A stretch of 43,901 nt of DNA from Polaromonas sp. (GCF_012927485.1 NZ_JABBPC010000026.1:1-43901), one strand, 5' to 3'. Shown: positions 18,003 through 26,926, counted from the first letter of the stretch. Numbers and translations: made by a program. The notes: generated by a model not told the origin, from the letters alone.

Positions 18003-19157
18003 ATGAATCTTGCTGACTTGCCCCGTGAACTCACTAACAACGAGCCGCTTGTAGGCGACGCTCTGCTGGCTGCGGTGCGTGCCTTGGCGCAGGGCTTGCT
18101 GACGGAGCAAGTCGAAGCCATCGACCGCAAAGGACTCTACCCGCTCGCTACTTTGCGGCAATTCGCTGCAATGGGCACCATGAGTGCGCACCTGGATTCC
18201 GCGGCGGGCACCGGCGATTACGGCTTGGCAATCCGCGCCATGGCCGAAGCGTCGCGCGTTTGCGGCGCCACCGGATTCATGATGTGGTGCCAGGCGGTGT
18301 GCGGCCTTTATATGCAGCAGTCTGGCAACCCCGCGCTCATGGGTGAGGCTTTGCAACGGCATGTCAGCGGAGTGGGTCTGGGCGGCACAGCGTTGTCGAA
18401 CCCTATGAAAAGCTATGCGCAGATCGAAAGCCTGCTGCTCAAAGCCGTACCCGTTGACGGCGGCTATTTGGTCAACGGCACGCTGCCTTGGGTCAGCAAC
18501 CTGGCACTTGACCATTACTGTGGCGCAATTGCGGCGGTGGTGGACAGTGCTGCGCCCGGGTCACGCGAAGTGATGTTTCTACTTCGCTGCGACGCACCAG
18601 GCGTGGAATTGAGAGAGTGCCCGAGCTTCTCGGCAATGGAGGGCACCGGCACCTATGCCTTGCGCTTGAAAGACCATTTCATTGGGGCCGATGAGATCAT
18701 CGCCGACCCCGCCAAGCCGTATATCGCCCGCATTCGCGCCGCGTTTGTCATGCTGCAATGCGGCATGGCGGTAGGCATCACTCAAGGTGCCATTGACTCC
18801 ATGTGGGCCGTGGAGCCCCAACTGGGCCATGTAAACCAATTTCTGGAAGACCGACCAGCCGCACTGCAAGCCGAGCTGGATGCGCTGACTGCTCGGGTGA
18901 TGACGATGGCTGCAACCCCATTCGATACGACCCGTGAATTTTTTATCGACGTGCTGGACGCTCGGGCGCACGGCGCCGAGCTTTGCCTGCGTGCCGCGCA
19001 GTCCGCACTGATGCACCAGGGCGCGCGCGGCTACTTGATGAGCTCCAGCGTACAGCGACGCGTGCGCGAGTCACACTTCGTCGCTATCGTGACGCCAGCC
19101 ATCAAGCACTTGCGGATGGAAATCGCGAATTTGAGTACCGAGGAGATGCCGGTATGA
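18003..19157 (+). CDS. Acyl-CoA dehydrogenase-fold flavoprotein
   Basis: A 384-residue protein with the acyl-CoA dehydrogenase layout: an N-terminal helical domain (about 1-120, [20 protein letters not shown]), a beta-barrel middle (about 125-235, [28 protein letters not shown]) and a C-terminal helical bundle. Relatives include true dehydrogenases and flavin monooxygenase-like enzymes of sulfur scavenging (SfnB and DszC type). The context, with a rubredoxin-reductase fusion translated from an overlapping start (ATGA), suggests electron exchange with that partner instead of beta-oxidation. No thiolase or enoyl-CoA hydratase is nearby. The exact reaction is unknown. Confidence 0.82.
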   Translation: MNLADLPRELTNNEPLVGDALLAAVRALAQGLLTEQVEAIDRKGLYPLATLRQFAAMGTMSAHLDSAAGTGDYGLAIRAMAEASRVCGATGFMMWCQAVCGLYMQQSGNPALMGEALQRHVSGVGLGGTALSNPMKSYAQIESLLLKAVPVDGGYLVNGTLPWVSNLALDHYCGAIAAVVDSAAPGSREVMFLLRCDAPGVELRECPSFSAMEGTGTYALRLKDHFIGADEIIADPAKPYIARIRAAFVMLQCGMAVGITQGAIDSMWAVEPQLGHVNQFLEDRPAALQAELDALTARVMTMAATPFDTTREFFIDVLDARAHGAELCLRAAQSALMHQGARGYLMSSSVQRRVRESHFVAIVTPAIKHLRMEIANLSTEEMPV

Positions 19158-20431
19158 GCGCCGTTGCCGCCACGCCCCCTCCTGAAGGTAGCTCCGCACT
19201 CAAGGGGATAATTTCTCCGTGGCAGCAGTACATTTGCCACGCCTGCGGGTATATCTACAACGAGGCGGAGGGCGACCCGGACAGTGGGTTGGTCGCTGGC
19301 ACGCGCTTTGTCGACATTCCCGACGACTGGTACTGCCCACTGTGTGGCGTGACCAAGCAAGACTTCGAGTTGTACTCGCCGCCAAGCTTTGACGCGCTGC
19401 GCGCTGAATGTCTTACCGGCGCGCCCGCCACCCTCAGCAGCGCACGTCATACCCCCGGTGTCGTCATCGTGGGCGCTGGACGCGCAGGCTGGCAACTGGC
19501 TGAAAACCTGCGCGCCAGCAACGCAGAGATGCCAATTACCATCGTGACCTCCTGCGCGGGCGATGTGTACGACAAGCCCCTGCTGTCGGTGGCTATGGCG
19601 CGTCAACTCACGCCTGAAAAACTCATCAAGGAACGCGGTATCGATGCCGCCCGACGTCTTAACCTGCGCATGATGTCGCATACCCATGCGATCCGCATCT
19701 GTCGGGATACCAAGCGGCTGCGCACGACGCGCGGCACACTGCGCTACGACCATCTGGTGCTGGCGCATGGCGCGCAGGCGGCACTGCCACCTGAACTTTC
19801 TGCATCGCTCTGCTGGCGTATTAATCATTTAGGGGTCTACTTGCAATTGCGCGCTGCGCTGGGAGAAACGTCCAAAGAGGTGGTGATCGTCGGCGCCGGC
19901 CTGATCGGCAGCGAACTCGCGAACGACCTAGCCCTGGGGGGCCACCGGATAACGCTATTGGACGTGCAATCTGAGCCTTTGGCGCGTTGGCAGGCTGAGG
20001 CGGCAGGCCAACAGATTTTGCAGGCCTGGAAAGACTTGCCGATTCGCTTTGTGGGCGGCGTGAGCGTCGCCAGCCTTGAAAAAATAGGTGCGGGCTTTCG
20101 CGTCACTACGGCGTGTGGCCAGCAATTCGCCGCTGACCAGGTGATTGTCGCGGCAGGTCTGCAGACGCCAAGCCGCTTGGCTAAAGGCGCGGGATTGGCC
20201 TGGGAGAACGGAATCGCAGTGGATCTGACCCTGCGCACCAGCGCCGCCGCGATTCACGCGCTCGGTGACTGCATCAGCATCGCGGGCCAAACCAGCCGTT
20301 TCATTGAGCCGATTGCCCGCCAAGCGCTCACCCTTGCAGCAGAACTCGCGGGCCAATCGCCATTGCCCTACACCGTACGCCCCTCGTTGGTGCGCGTTAA
20401 AACAAGTTCACTGCCGCTCACCTTGGGCTGA
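19154..20431 (+). CDS. Rubredoxin - NAD(P)H rubredoxin reductase fusion
   Basis: A 425-residue protein. Residues about 22-73 form a rubredoxin with iron ligands Cys28, Cys31, Cys61 and Cys64 ([20 protein letters not shown] and DWYCPLCG). Residues from about 100 form an FAD/NAD(P) reductase with the FAD motif GAGRAG (107-112), the NAD(P) motif GAGLIG (247-252) and the C-terminal FAD motif IHALGDC. The two are normally separate proteins (as in alkane hydroxylase systems), so the fusion is a self-contained electron relay from NAD(P)H. It overlaps the flavoprotein gene by four bases and closes the operon. Confidence 0.93.
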   Translation: MSAVAATPPPEGSSALKGIISPWQQYICHACGYIYNEAEGDPDSGLVAGTRFVDIPDDWYCPLCGVTKQDFELYSPPSFDALRAECLTGAPATLSSARHTPGVVIVGAGRAGWQLAENLRASNAEMPITIVTSCAGDVYDKPLLSVAMARQLTPEKLIKERGIDAARRLNLRMMSHTHAIRICRDTKRLRTTRGTLRYDHLVLAHGAQAALPPELSASLCWRINHLGVYLQLRAALGETSKEVVIVGAGLIGSELANDLALGGHRITLLDVQSEPLARWQAEAAGQQILQAWKDLPIRFVGGVSVASLEKIGAGFRVTTACGQQFAADQVIVAAGLQTPSRLAKGAGLAWENGIAVDLTLRTSAAAIHALGDCISIAGQTSRFIEPIARQALTLAAELAGQSPLPYTVRPSLVRVKTSSLPLTLG

Positions 20432-20503
20432 GAGCCGGCAGGCTTCAGATTTCTTTCAAGTGAGCTGGAGTCGGTGGGAGATACAGTCAAGGGCAGGTCG
20501 GAT

Positions 20504-20947
20504 TCAGTACTGCTTGTAAGGCAAAAATTTCCCCGACAGCACCACGTTCACGCGGTCGCCCTTTGGGTCCGGCTGGCGCACGATGTTCATACTGAAGTCA
20601 ATCGCACTCATGATGCCGTCACCAAATTCTTCGTGGATGAGCTCCTTGATGGTCGAGCCATATACGCTGACGATCTCATACCAGCGGTAGATCAGGGGGT
20701 CAGTCGGCACGGCGGTGGGCAGCGAGCCTTTATAGGGCACCACTTGCAGCCATTTGCACTCCTCCTCGGTCAAGCTGAAAATTTCGCCGACGATCGTGGC
20801 TTGGCCAGCGTCGAGTGTCATCTGACCCAGACAGGCGGCGGTTGTCCATTCCTTACTCAGGCCCACTTTTTTAGCGACCGACTCCCAAGTGATGCCCTTG
20901 CTAACTTTGGCAGTGATGATTTTTTCGGTAATGTCGTTGCGGTTCAT
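20504..20947 (-). CDS. cynS: Cyanase (cyanate hydratase)
   Basis: A 147-residue protein that turns cyanate and bicarbonate into carbamate and CO2, releasing ammonia. The catalytic triad Arg88, Glu91 and Ser114 corresponds to Arg96, Glu99 and Ser122 of the E. coli enzyme (YRWYEIVSVYG and GDGIMSAIDFSM). The N-terminal POU-like helical domain and the C-terminal GKFLPYKQY are present, so it should be active. The start was placed at the ATG giving MNRNDITEKII. It is the last gene of the transporter operon; no carbonic anhydrase (cynT) or LysR regulator (cynR) is beside it. Confidence 0.96.
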   Translation of the reverse strand: MNRNDITEKIITAKVSKGITWESVAKKVGLSKEWTTAACLGQMTLDAGQATIVGEIFSLTEEECKWLQVVPYKGSLPTAVPTDPLIYRWYEIVSVYGSTIKELIHEEFGDGIMSAIDFSMNIVRQPDPKGDRVNVVLSGKFLPYKQY

Positions 20948-20999
20948 GTTTGCTCCGGTTGGTTGAGAGAGTGGGGGAGAGTTGCGAGGCGGTCCGCAT

Positions 21000-21794
21000 T
21001 CAACATGCTTTAGCCCGGGTGACCAAAAAGTCAACGATATGGTTGCGAAGCTCGTAGTAACCAGGCAAGTGGTGCAGCCCGGCGCGTGTGCGCTTTCGTG
21101 GGAGTGGGTTGATCACCTCTTCAGCGATGCGGCCCGGTGCATACCCGCCCGCATTTTCGGTACCGTTGCTCATCAGCAAAATGCGGTCGGCCAGCAAAAT
21201 AGCTTCATCAACATCGTGCGTAATCATGAAAACCGTTTGATGAGTCTCACGCACAATGGTCATCAGCTCATCCTGAATTGTGCCGCGCGTCAATGCATCG
21301 AGAGCGCCAAATGGCTCGTCCAGCAGCAGCATTTTGGGCTGGATAGCAAAGGCGCGGGCAATGCCTACACGCTGTTTCATGCCGCCAGAAAGCTGCGAGG
21401 GCTTCTTGTCAATGGCGGCGCTCAAGCCCACCATGCCTACAAACTTTTCCACATGATTTTTTACCTGGGCCGCGGTCCAGTCGGGCCAGCGCGACAGCAC
21501 GGCAAACGCAATGTTCTTGCGAACGGTGAGCCAGGGCATCAGGGCATGGCTTTGAAATACCACGCCACGCTCAAGGCTTGGTCCGGCGATCTCGCGGTTG
21601 TCCATGAAAGCGTGCCCCGAAGTGGCCGTATCCAGACCGGCCAGCACGTTCAGGATGGTGGTTTTTCCACAACCCGAGTGGCCGATGATGCAAACGAACT
21701 CGCCCTTGGCGATGGTGAAAGACACGTCGGAAAACACCGGTTTCGCGGGTGCGAACGCTTTGCTCAAGCTTTCGATTTTCAGAAATCCCTGCAT
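21000..21794 (-). CDS. Nitrate/cyanate-type ABC transporter ATP-binding protein
   Basis: A 264-residue ATPase with Walker A GHSGCGKTT, the signature LSGGMKQR, Walker B MLLLDEPFGALD and the switch histidine in MITHDVDEA. It belongs to the NrtD/CynD/SsuB group that powers uptake of nitrate, cyanate or sulfonates. The start at MQGFLKIESL gives the family length. It lies between the permease (67 bp) and cyanase (52 bp), so cyanate is the likely main substrate. Confidence 0.94.
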   Translation of the reverse strand: MQGFLKIESLSKAFAPAKPVFSDVSFTIAKGEFVCIIGHSGCGKTTILNVLAGLDTATSGHAFMDNREIAGPSLERGVVFQSHALMPWLTVRKNIAFAVLSRWPDWTAAQVKNHVEKFVGMVGLSAAIDKKPSQLSGGMKQRVGIARAFAIQPKMLLLDEPFGALDALTRGTIQDELMTIVRETHQTVFMITHDVDEAILLADRILLMSNGTENAGGYAPGRIAEEVINPLPRKRTRAGLHHLPGYYELRNHIVDFLVTRAKAC

Positions 21795-21861
21795 GGTGTG
21801 CTCTTTCGTTGGGGAGCTTGCGCCGACCGTCAGATTTGTCGTCACGGTACGTGATGTCAGA

Positions 21862-22734
21862 TCACTCCACATAAGTCACCATCTTTTGAAGTTGAGCAAA
21901 ACTGAGGTCGAGCAGCATCCCCACCACGCCGATGACCAGAATCGCAAAAATCACATTGGTGAGCGAAAGGTTGTTCCACTCGTTCCAAACGAAGTAGCCA
22001 ATGCCGGTGCCCCCAACCAGCATTTCTGCTGCCACGATGACCAACCAGGCAATGCCCATGGAGATTCGCATGCCTGTCAGGATGGTAGGTGCCGCCGCCG
22101 GGAGGATCACCAGGAACGCCTTGCGCAGCGGATTGACTTCAAGGGTGCTGGCGACATTGAGCCACTCGCGCTTAACCGCCGACACGCCAAAGGCGGTGTT
22201 GATCAACATGGGCCAAATCGAGCAAATGAAAATCACAAAAATTCCTGAGGCGGAAGAGTCTTTGATCGTGTACAGCGCCAGTGGCATCCACGCCAATGGG
22301 GAGATCGGCTTGAGCACCTGGATAAAGGGGTCCAGCGCGCGGCGCAGTAAAGGCGACATGCCAATCGCAAAGCCGAGTGGAATGGCGATAAGGCAGGCCA
22401 TCAGAAAGCCCAGGCCGACCCGGCCTAGCGAGTACGCCAATTGGATGGCGATGCCCTTGTCATTGGGGCCTCGGTCGTAAAACGGATCACTGAGCTGTTT
22501 CACCACCGTCTGGCCCATTTGGCCGGGCGTAGGAAAGCCCGACGCTTTAGAGGCTCCGGGGTCTTTGCCCATCATCTTTTGATACTCGATCTGATCTGCC
22601 GTCTGAGTTAATACGCCTGCTGTCCCAGTGCCCGCCGATGACGCGGTTGCCACGTACCATGCGGACACGAAAACCAGCAGCACCAGCGCCGACACCACGC
22701 CCGCTCTAAAGCCCATTGTTTTTATGATGTTCAT
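21862..22734 (-). CDS. Nitrate/cyanate-type ABC transporter permease
   Basis: A 290-residue membrane protein of the BPD_transp_1 family. It has an N-terminal membrane segment, a periplasmic region of about 60 residues and a core of several helices. The EAA-type coupling loop region is LEVNPLRKAFLVILPAAAPTILTGMRISMG. It resembles NrtB/CynB. It starts nine bases after the binding-protein stop, which indicates close coupling. PISPLAWMPLALYTIKDSS is the typical permease loop of this group. Confidence 0.93.
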   Translation of the reverse strand: MNIIKTMGFRAGVVSALVLLVFVSAWYVATASSAGTGTAGVLTQTADQIEYQKMMGKDPGASKASGFPTPGQMGQTVVKQLSDPFYDRGPNDKGIAIQLAYSLGRVGLGFLMACLIAIPLGFAIGMSPLLRRALDPFIQVLKPISPLAWMPLALYTIKDSSASGIFVIFICSIWPMLINTAFGVSAVKREWLNVASTLEVNPLRKAFLVILPAAAPTILTGMRISMGIAWLVIVAAEMLVGGTGIGYFVWNEWNNLSLTNVIFAILVIGVVGMLLDLSFAQLQKMVTYVE

Positions 22735-22743
22735 GGCTAGCTT

Positions 22744-24147
22744 TCAACCGGCCTTGCGAATGTCGAAGCTCTTGGCATATTGCTCTGCCTTGGCCGCGTC
22801 AAACTCTTTGCCCATGATGCTGAACTTTGGATACGCGCCCTCGGGTACTTTCTGGTGTAGCTCTTTCATATACTTTTTAGCGTCAGTGATCAGGAAGACT
22901 TTTTCGGCGATTTGCTTGTAGTTGATGTCGCCCTTGACATAGCCCCAGCGCTTCATTTGAGTCAGCATCCATACCGCCATCGACTGCCACGGCATGGGGT
23001 CAAAGTCGACACGGTCTGGTACGGTTTTGATGTTTCCCAGACCGTCGGCGAACTTGCCGGTTAGCACTTGATTAAGGACGGCTTCAGGTTGATTGAGGTA
23101 GGCTTGAGGCGCGATGACCCGCGCGATCAATTCGCGGTTTTTTGGATCGCGCGCCATCGCGGCGGCAGTCAATATCGAGCGGTAGAGCGCCGCAAAGGTG
23201 TTCGGATTTTTCTCGATGAACTCCGTGCTGGTTCCGAAAGCGCAGCAGGGGTGCCCATTCCAGATGTCTTTGGTCAGCAGGTGGATAAATCCCACTTCTT
23301 CGTACACCGCCCGTTGGTTGAAGGGGTCAGGGCCAAGGAAGCCGTCAATGTTGCCCGCTCGCAGGTTGGCGACCATCTCGGCGGGCGGTACCACGCGCAG
23401 CTGCACGTCCGTGTCTGGATTTAGTCCAGCCTCCGCAAGGTAGTAGCGCAGCAAAAAGTTGTGCATGCTGAACTCGAAGGGAATGGCGAACTTAAAACCC
23501 TTCCAGTTTTTCGGATCGCGATTGTTCTTGTGCTTCAGGCTCATCGTGATGGCCTGACCGTTGATGTTCTGAATGGTGGCGACGTTCATGGGCGTGGCAT
23601 TCGAACCCAGACCCATAGAGATGGCCAGCGGCATGGGACTGAGGAAGTGGGTGGCGTCGTACTCCTTGTTGATCATCTTGTCGCGAATCAGAGCCCAACC
23701 AGCGGTTTTTGTCACCTCGACATTGAGGCCCTGCTGCTTATAGAAACCTAAGGGTTGCGCCATGATGAGTGGCGTGGCGCACGTGATGGGAATAAAGCCA
23801 ATCCTCAGATTAGTTTTTTCCAGCGAACCGGCTTTTTTGCCTGCGTCCTGCGCCAGCGCCTGCATGCTCGCCACCGGCAACACGCTAGAGATCGCTGCCA
23901 GCGCGGTACTTTTACCGACGGCGCGCAAAAAGCGCCGCCGTACGGCATCTTGTGGAAACAATGCCTTGACCAGCGTGGCTTCGATGAACTCATTGGAATA
24001 AGCCTCGAATTCGCTCGTAAGGCTTCTCTGGCGCAGCTCGACTGCGGCAGCCTCATGTCGGTGATCGGCCGCCGAGTGGTCTTGGCCGCAGCTGCACTTG
24101 AGCATGAGCGGGCGGTCGGCATCATAAGGAGAAAAGTGTTCAGTCAT
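22744..24147 (-). CDS. Nitrate/cyanate ABC transporter substrate-binding protein (NrtA/CynA-like), Tat signal
   Basis: A 467-residue protein. Residues 1-65 form a cytoplasmic-looking leader with CSCGQDH, then a twin-arginine signal (RRRFLRAVG at 70-78, hydrophobic stretch to about 95, AxA near 100). The mature part is an NMT1/NrtA-type solute-binding fold (LRIGFIPITCATPLIMAQPLGFYKQQGL, DGFLGPDPFNQRAVYEEVGF, WNGHPCCAFGT). It captures the anion in the periplasm for the permease. Two ATG codons three codons apart both lie downstream of the sigma54 start; the second was chosen because GAAAG is then nine bases away. Confidence 0.92.
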   Translation of the reverse strand: MTEHFSPYDADRPLMLKCSCGQDHSAADHRHEAAAVELRQRSLTSEFEAYSNEFIEATLVKALFPQDAVRRRFLRAVGKSTALAAISSVLPVASMQALAQDAGKKAGSLEKTNLRIGFIPITCATPLIMAQPLGFYKQQGLNVEVTKTAGWALIRDKMINKEYDATHFLSPMPLAISMGLGSNATPMNVATIQNINGQAITMSLKHKNNRDPKNWKGFKFAIPFEFSMHNFLLRYYLAEAGLNPDTDVQLRVVPPAEMVANLRAGNIDGFLGPDPFNQRAVYEEVGFIHLLTKDIWNGHPCCAFGTSTEFIEKNPNTFAALYRSILTAAAMARDPKNRELIARVIAPQAYLNQPEAVLNQVLTGKFADGLGNIKTVPDRVDFDPMPWQSMAVWMLTQMKRWGYVKGDINYKQIAEKVFLITDAKKYMKELHQKVPEGAYPKFSIMGKEFDAAKAEQYAKSFDIRKAG

Positions 24148-24183
24148 GGCGCGCATCTTTCGAAAAGAAGATGAAGCAGCCCT

Positions 24184-24199
24184 TGCAAGGTGCGCGCCA
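24184..24199 (-). promoter_or_regulatory. Sigma54-type (-24/-12) promoter of the cyanate operon
   Basis: Read on the minus strand, TGGCGC-GCACC-TTGCA differs from the RpoN consensus at one position and keeps GG-N10-GC exactly. Transcription would start near 24173, giving a 25-nt leader before the binding-protein gene. Confidence 0.72.
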
Positions 24200-24254
24200 A
24201 TGTGGGTCACCGCCCTGCGGTACCCCACAATTAACCGCGTACTAAATGACGACT

Positions 24255-24272
24255 TGTAGTGCGCGCACTACA
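24255..24272. promoter_or_regulatory. Perfect 18-bp palindrome upstream of the cyanate operon
   Basis: TGTAGTGCGCGCACTACA is fully self-complementary. Its centre is about 91 bp upstream of the predicted sigma54 start, a classical activator position. It also follows the response-regulator stop by 24 bp, but without a T run, so it is not a normal terminator. It does not match the NtrC consensus (GCAC-N7-GTGC). Confidence 0.55.
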
Positions 24273-24296
24273 CCAGCCCAGGGTGTCCCCGCTAAA

Positions 24297-24956
24297 TCAG
24301 GCGACAGACGGTGGTTTGGTGTGACGCTCGGCGTGTAGCGCCAGTTCAACGTCATTCTTTGTACCGGTCTTATCCAGAATGCGCAAACGATAAGTACTCA
24401 CCGTGTTAGACGCCAGTCCGAGTTGTGCACCAATTTCGCCGACAGACTTACCGGCCGTAAGCAAGCGGAAAACTTGATGCTCGCGGTGCGAAAGCGACTC
24501 GATACCGCCGCGCGCCGCGCTGCCATTGACGGCGCTGGCAAGTGCTTCGGCGGCAATGGCTGACACATACAGGCCACCTGAAGCCACTTTGCGCACCGCG
24601 GCAACCATGTCGTCGGAGCTGGCGCTTTTGTTCAGGTAACCCGCTGCACCCAGCTTGATGCAGCGAACTGCATATTGTTTTTCCGGATACGTGCTGAGCA
24701 TCAACACCGGCAGCAAGGGCCAGTTTTTTTTCAGTGCCTGCAGCACGTCCATCCCGTCGCGACCCGGTAAGGCAATGTCGAGCAGCACGGCATGGAGCCC
24801 GCCGTGACCGCCCAAAGCATTAACACGTTGCAAAATTTCGGGGCCGGTTTCAGCTTCGGCCACCACTTTGATCTCGGGGGCGTCGGCCAGCACCTGCTTG
24901 AGGCCTTCGCGCACGATCCGGTGGTCATCGCCGATCAGGATATGTACAGTTTTCAT
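24297..24956 (-). CDS. NarL/LuxR-family response regulator
   Basis: A 219-residue DNA-binding regulator. The receiver domain has the acidic pocket at Asp10-Asp11, the phosphorylation site Asp60 (AVLLDIALPG) and Lys in YLNKSAS. The LuxR-type helix-turn-helix is at about 155-205 (LSHREHQVFRLLTAGKSVGEIGAQLGLASNTVSTYR). It lies 23 bp after the kinase gene on the same strand, so the two form a pair. Its position upstream of the cyanate transporter suggests it may sense a related signal, but a sigma54 promoter would need a different type of activator. Confidence 0.94.
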   Translation of the reverse strand: MKTVHILIGDDHRIVREGLKQVLADAPEIKVVAEAETGPEILQRVNALGGHGGLHAVLLDIALPGRDGMDVLQALKKNWPLLPVLMLSTYPEKQYAVRCIKLGAAGYLNKSASSDDMVAAVRKVASGGLYVSAIAAEALASAVNGSAARGGIESLSHREHQVFRLLTAGKSVGEIGAQLGLASNTVSTYRLRILDKTGTKNDVELALHAERHTKPPSVA

Positions 24957-24979
24957 GGCCGGCTCATCGGGTTTACTGA

Positions 24980-26290
24980 CTATTTATGGAGTAGCTGGAT
25001 GTGTAAATGAAATCGAGCGCCAAAGCCGATTTCGCTTGAGATTTCAAGGCGACCACCCAAATGGCGGGCCCGCTCGCGCATGCCCATCACGCCGTAAGCG
25101 TTGTTGGCTTCGAATGCGGCGGTCTCCGCTCCTTTACCGTTGTCCTCCACCGCGATGCTGATCTCATCTGCCGTGGCCTTGATGGCGATGGCAATCTGGC
25201 TGGCCTGCGCGTGGCGGCCCACATTGCAGAGCATTTCCTGGAAGATGCGAAAGACTGCTATCGCCGCCTGCTCTGGCAGTGGGGCGGCGTCGGTGACGTC
25301 CATCTGCCAATCCAGTGCGAGTTCGGCCGACTGCACAAATTCGTGTGCCTGCCAGTCGAGTGCAGCCCATAGACCCTGATGGTCCAGAATGCTCGGTCGC
25401 AAGTCGGTGATGATGCGGCCCACGTTCTCGACCGCCGACTCAATCAGCCGGCTCATGTTCTGGCATTTGAAGCGCATACGGTCGCGCATGCCTTGCGCCT
25501 CGTCCATACTGCGTTGCGGCTGTTCGCCCAGTCGCTTGTCCAGCCAGCCGACGTCCATTTTGAGTGCCACCAGCAAGCTGCCCAGCTCGTCGTGAACTTC
25601 GCGCGCGATGCGGGTCCGCTCTTCCTCGCGCACGGTGTTCGCGTACGCCGAGAGTTCGCGCAGTTGCTGCAACGCTTCCGACAGTGCCTGAGTGCGCTCG
25701 CTCACACGCTGCTCCAGCACGGCGTGGACTTGCCTCAAAGCGTCTTCGGCCTCGCGGCGTGCCGAGATGTCCACAAACGTGACCACTGCACCCTGGACGA
25801 CGCCGCTTTCAACAATGGGGTGAGAGGAGTATTCGACCGCAAACGCGCTGCCGTTCTTGCGCCAGAACAACTCGGTGTCGATGCGGCACGGCAACCCCTC
25901 GCGAAAGGCGTTGAAGATGGGGCACAGGTGTTCGGGGTAGTGCGACCCATCCGTATGGGAGTGATGGGCCAGCTCGTGCATGTTGTGACCCAGTGCCTCG
26001 TCCGGCGCGTAGCCTAGCAGCGCCGCGCCAGCGCGGTTGATGAAGGTGCAGCGACCGTCCATGTCGATGCCGTAAATTCCTTCGCCGGTGGATTCAAGCA
26101 GTTGAGAGAGCCTATCACGCCAGACGACCTGACCTTCCCCCGGAAAAGGAGTCGGCACCGTTTCAGCAGGGACGGTGTTGCACATCAAGGCGCCAGTAAA
26201 CATACCACCGACAAGCAAACATCGTGCCCAGATTGGTGCAAAAATAAGGAGGAGACCCGCCCAAATCAGTGCGCCGACAGCCACCGGCAA
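24980..26290 (-). CDS. PAS-domain sensor histidine kinase (NarX-like, HisKA_3)
   Basis: A protein of up to 436 residues: one hydrophobic segment at the N-terminus (about 6-36), a PAS domain (about 60-178) with a HSHTDGSHYPEHLCPIF loop, a short coiled coil (180-220), the HisKA_3 phosphoacceptor (IAREVHDELGSLL, His233) and an HATPase domain (NVGRHAQASQI, EDNGKG, GVMGMRERARHLGG). It phosphorylates the response regulator downstream. The extent given starts at a TTG; ATG codons at residues 30 and 36 are alternatives that would shorten or remove the membrane segment. No start has a strong ribosome binding site. Confidence 0.88.
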   Translation of the reverse strand: MPVAVGALIWAGLLLIFAPIWARCLLVGGMFTGALMCNTVPAETVPTPFPGEGQVVWRDRLSQLLESTGEGIYGIDMDGRCTFINRAGAALLGYAPDEALGHNMHELAHHSHTDGSHYPEHLCPIFNAFREGLPCRIDTELFWRKNGSAFAVEYSSHPIVESGVVQGAVVTFVDISARREAEDALRQVHAVLEQRVSERTQALSEALQQLRELSAYANTVREEERTRIAREVHDELGSLLVALKMDVGWLDKRLGEQPQRSMDEAQGMRDRMRFKCQNMSRLIESAVENVGRIITDLRPSILDHQGLWAALDWQAHEFVQSAELALDWQMDVTDAAPLPEQAAIAVFRIFQEMLCNVGRHAQASQIAIAIKATADEISIAVEDNGKGAETAAFEANNAYGVMGMRERARHLGGRLEISSEIGFGARFHLHIQLLHK

Positions 26291-26340
26291 TACAGTCTGC
26301 CGTTAAAAACGTTGTGCGAATCCCCTGTAAAGTGCGAGGC

Positions 26341-26368
26341 TTGCCGCCCCTTCATTAGCACCTATAAG
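26341..26368 (+). promoter_or_regulatory. Sigma70-type promoter of the lipoprotein gene
   Basis: TTGCCG and TATAAG are separated by 16 bp and end 30 bp before the lipoprotein ATG, between it and the divergent kinase gene. Confidence 0.5.
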
Positions 26369-26398
26369 GTTTCACCGCACTTGACCCCACGAACCATC

Positions 26399-26926
26399 AT
26401 GCTTCGAGTTTTACAGCTTGCCGTATTAACTGCGATTTTGGCCTTGGGCGCCTGCAGCCCCGCCTTCAACTGGCGTGAGGTGCGGCCGGATAACACCCCG
26501 CTCAGTCTACTTTTGCCCTGTAAGCCCGACAAGGCCGAAAAAGTCGTGCCGCTAGGCGGCCAGAACACCACGCTTTTCATGCTGGGCTGCGAAGCGGGGG
26601 GCGCAACTTTTGCTGTGGCCGTCGCGGATGTGGGCGATGCCGACAAGGCCACCCCCATACTCGCCCAGTGGCAGCGACTGACGTTGGCCAATATGCAAGC
26701 CGCGCCAGACACCGTTGAGGTGAATCCGCTCAAGCTTCGTGGCGCAGCAGCGAAGCCCTCCCCTTTGGTGGTGCAGGCTCGGGGAAAACGGGCGGGAGGA
26801 ACCGATGTAAGCGGCCAGGCTGCCTACTTTGCCCGAGGATCGCAGGTGTTTCAAGTGGTGATCTATGCGCAAGAAATAACGCCTGAAGTGGCCGAGACCT
26901 ATTTTTCCAGCCTTAAATTTGAATAA
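26399..26926 (+). CDS. Putative lipoprotein of unknown function
   Basis: A 175-residue protein with a clear lipoprotein signal: MLRVLQLAVLTAILALGAC, lipid-anchored at Cys19. The mature part (NWREVRPDNTPLSLLLPCKPDKAEKVVPLGG, then a mixed alpha/beta pattern ending ITPEVAETYFSSLKF) suggests a small periplasmic domain, with two further cysteines in LPCKP and LGCEA that could form a disulfide. I do not recognise a characterised family. The gene precedes the phosphotransferase cluster on the same strand, separated by 134 bp that contain no gene. Confidence 0.8.
   Translation: MLRVLQLAVLTAILALGACSPAFNWREVRPDNTPLSLLLPCKPDKAEKVVPLGGQNTTLFMLGCEAGGATFAVAVADVGDADKATPILAQWQRLTLANMQAAPDTVEVNPLKLRGAAAKPSPLVVQARGKRAGGTDVSGQAAYFARGSQVFQVVIYAQEITPEVAETYFSSLKFE

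Noticed and set aside
20982..21854. A 290-codon plus-strand frame opposite the ABC transporter ATPase
   Set aside because: The minus-strand frame has every ABC ATPase motif; the plus-strand product has no domain.
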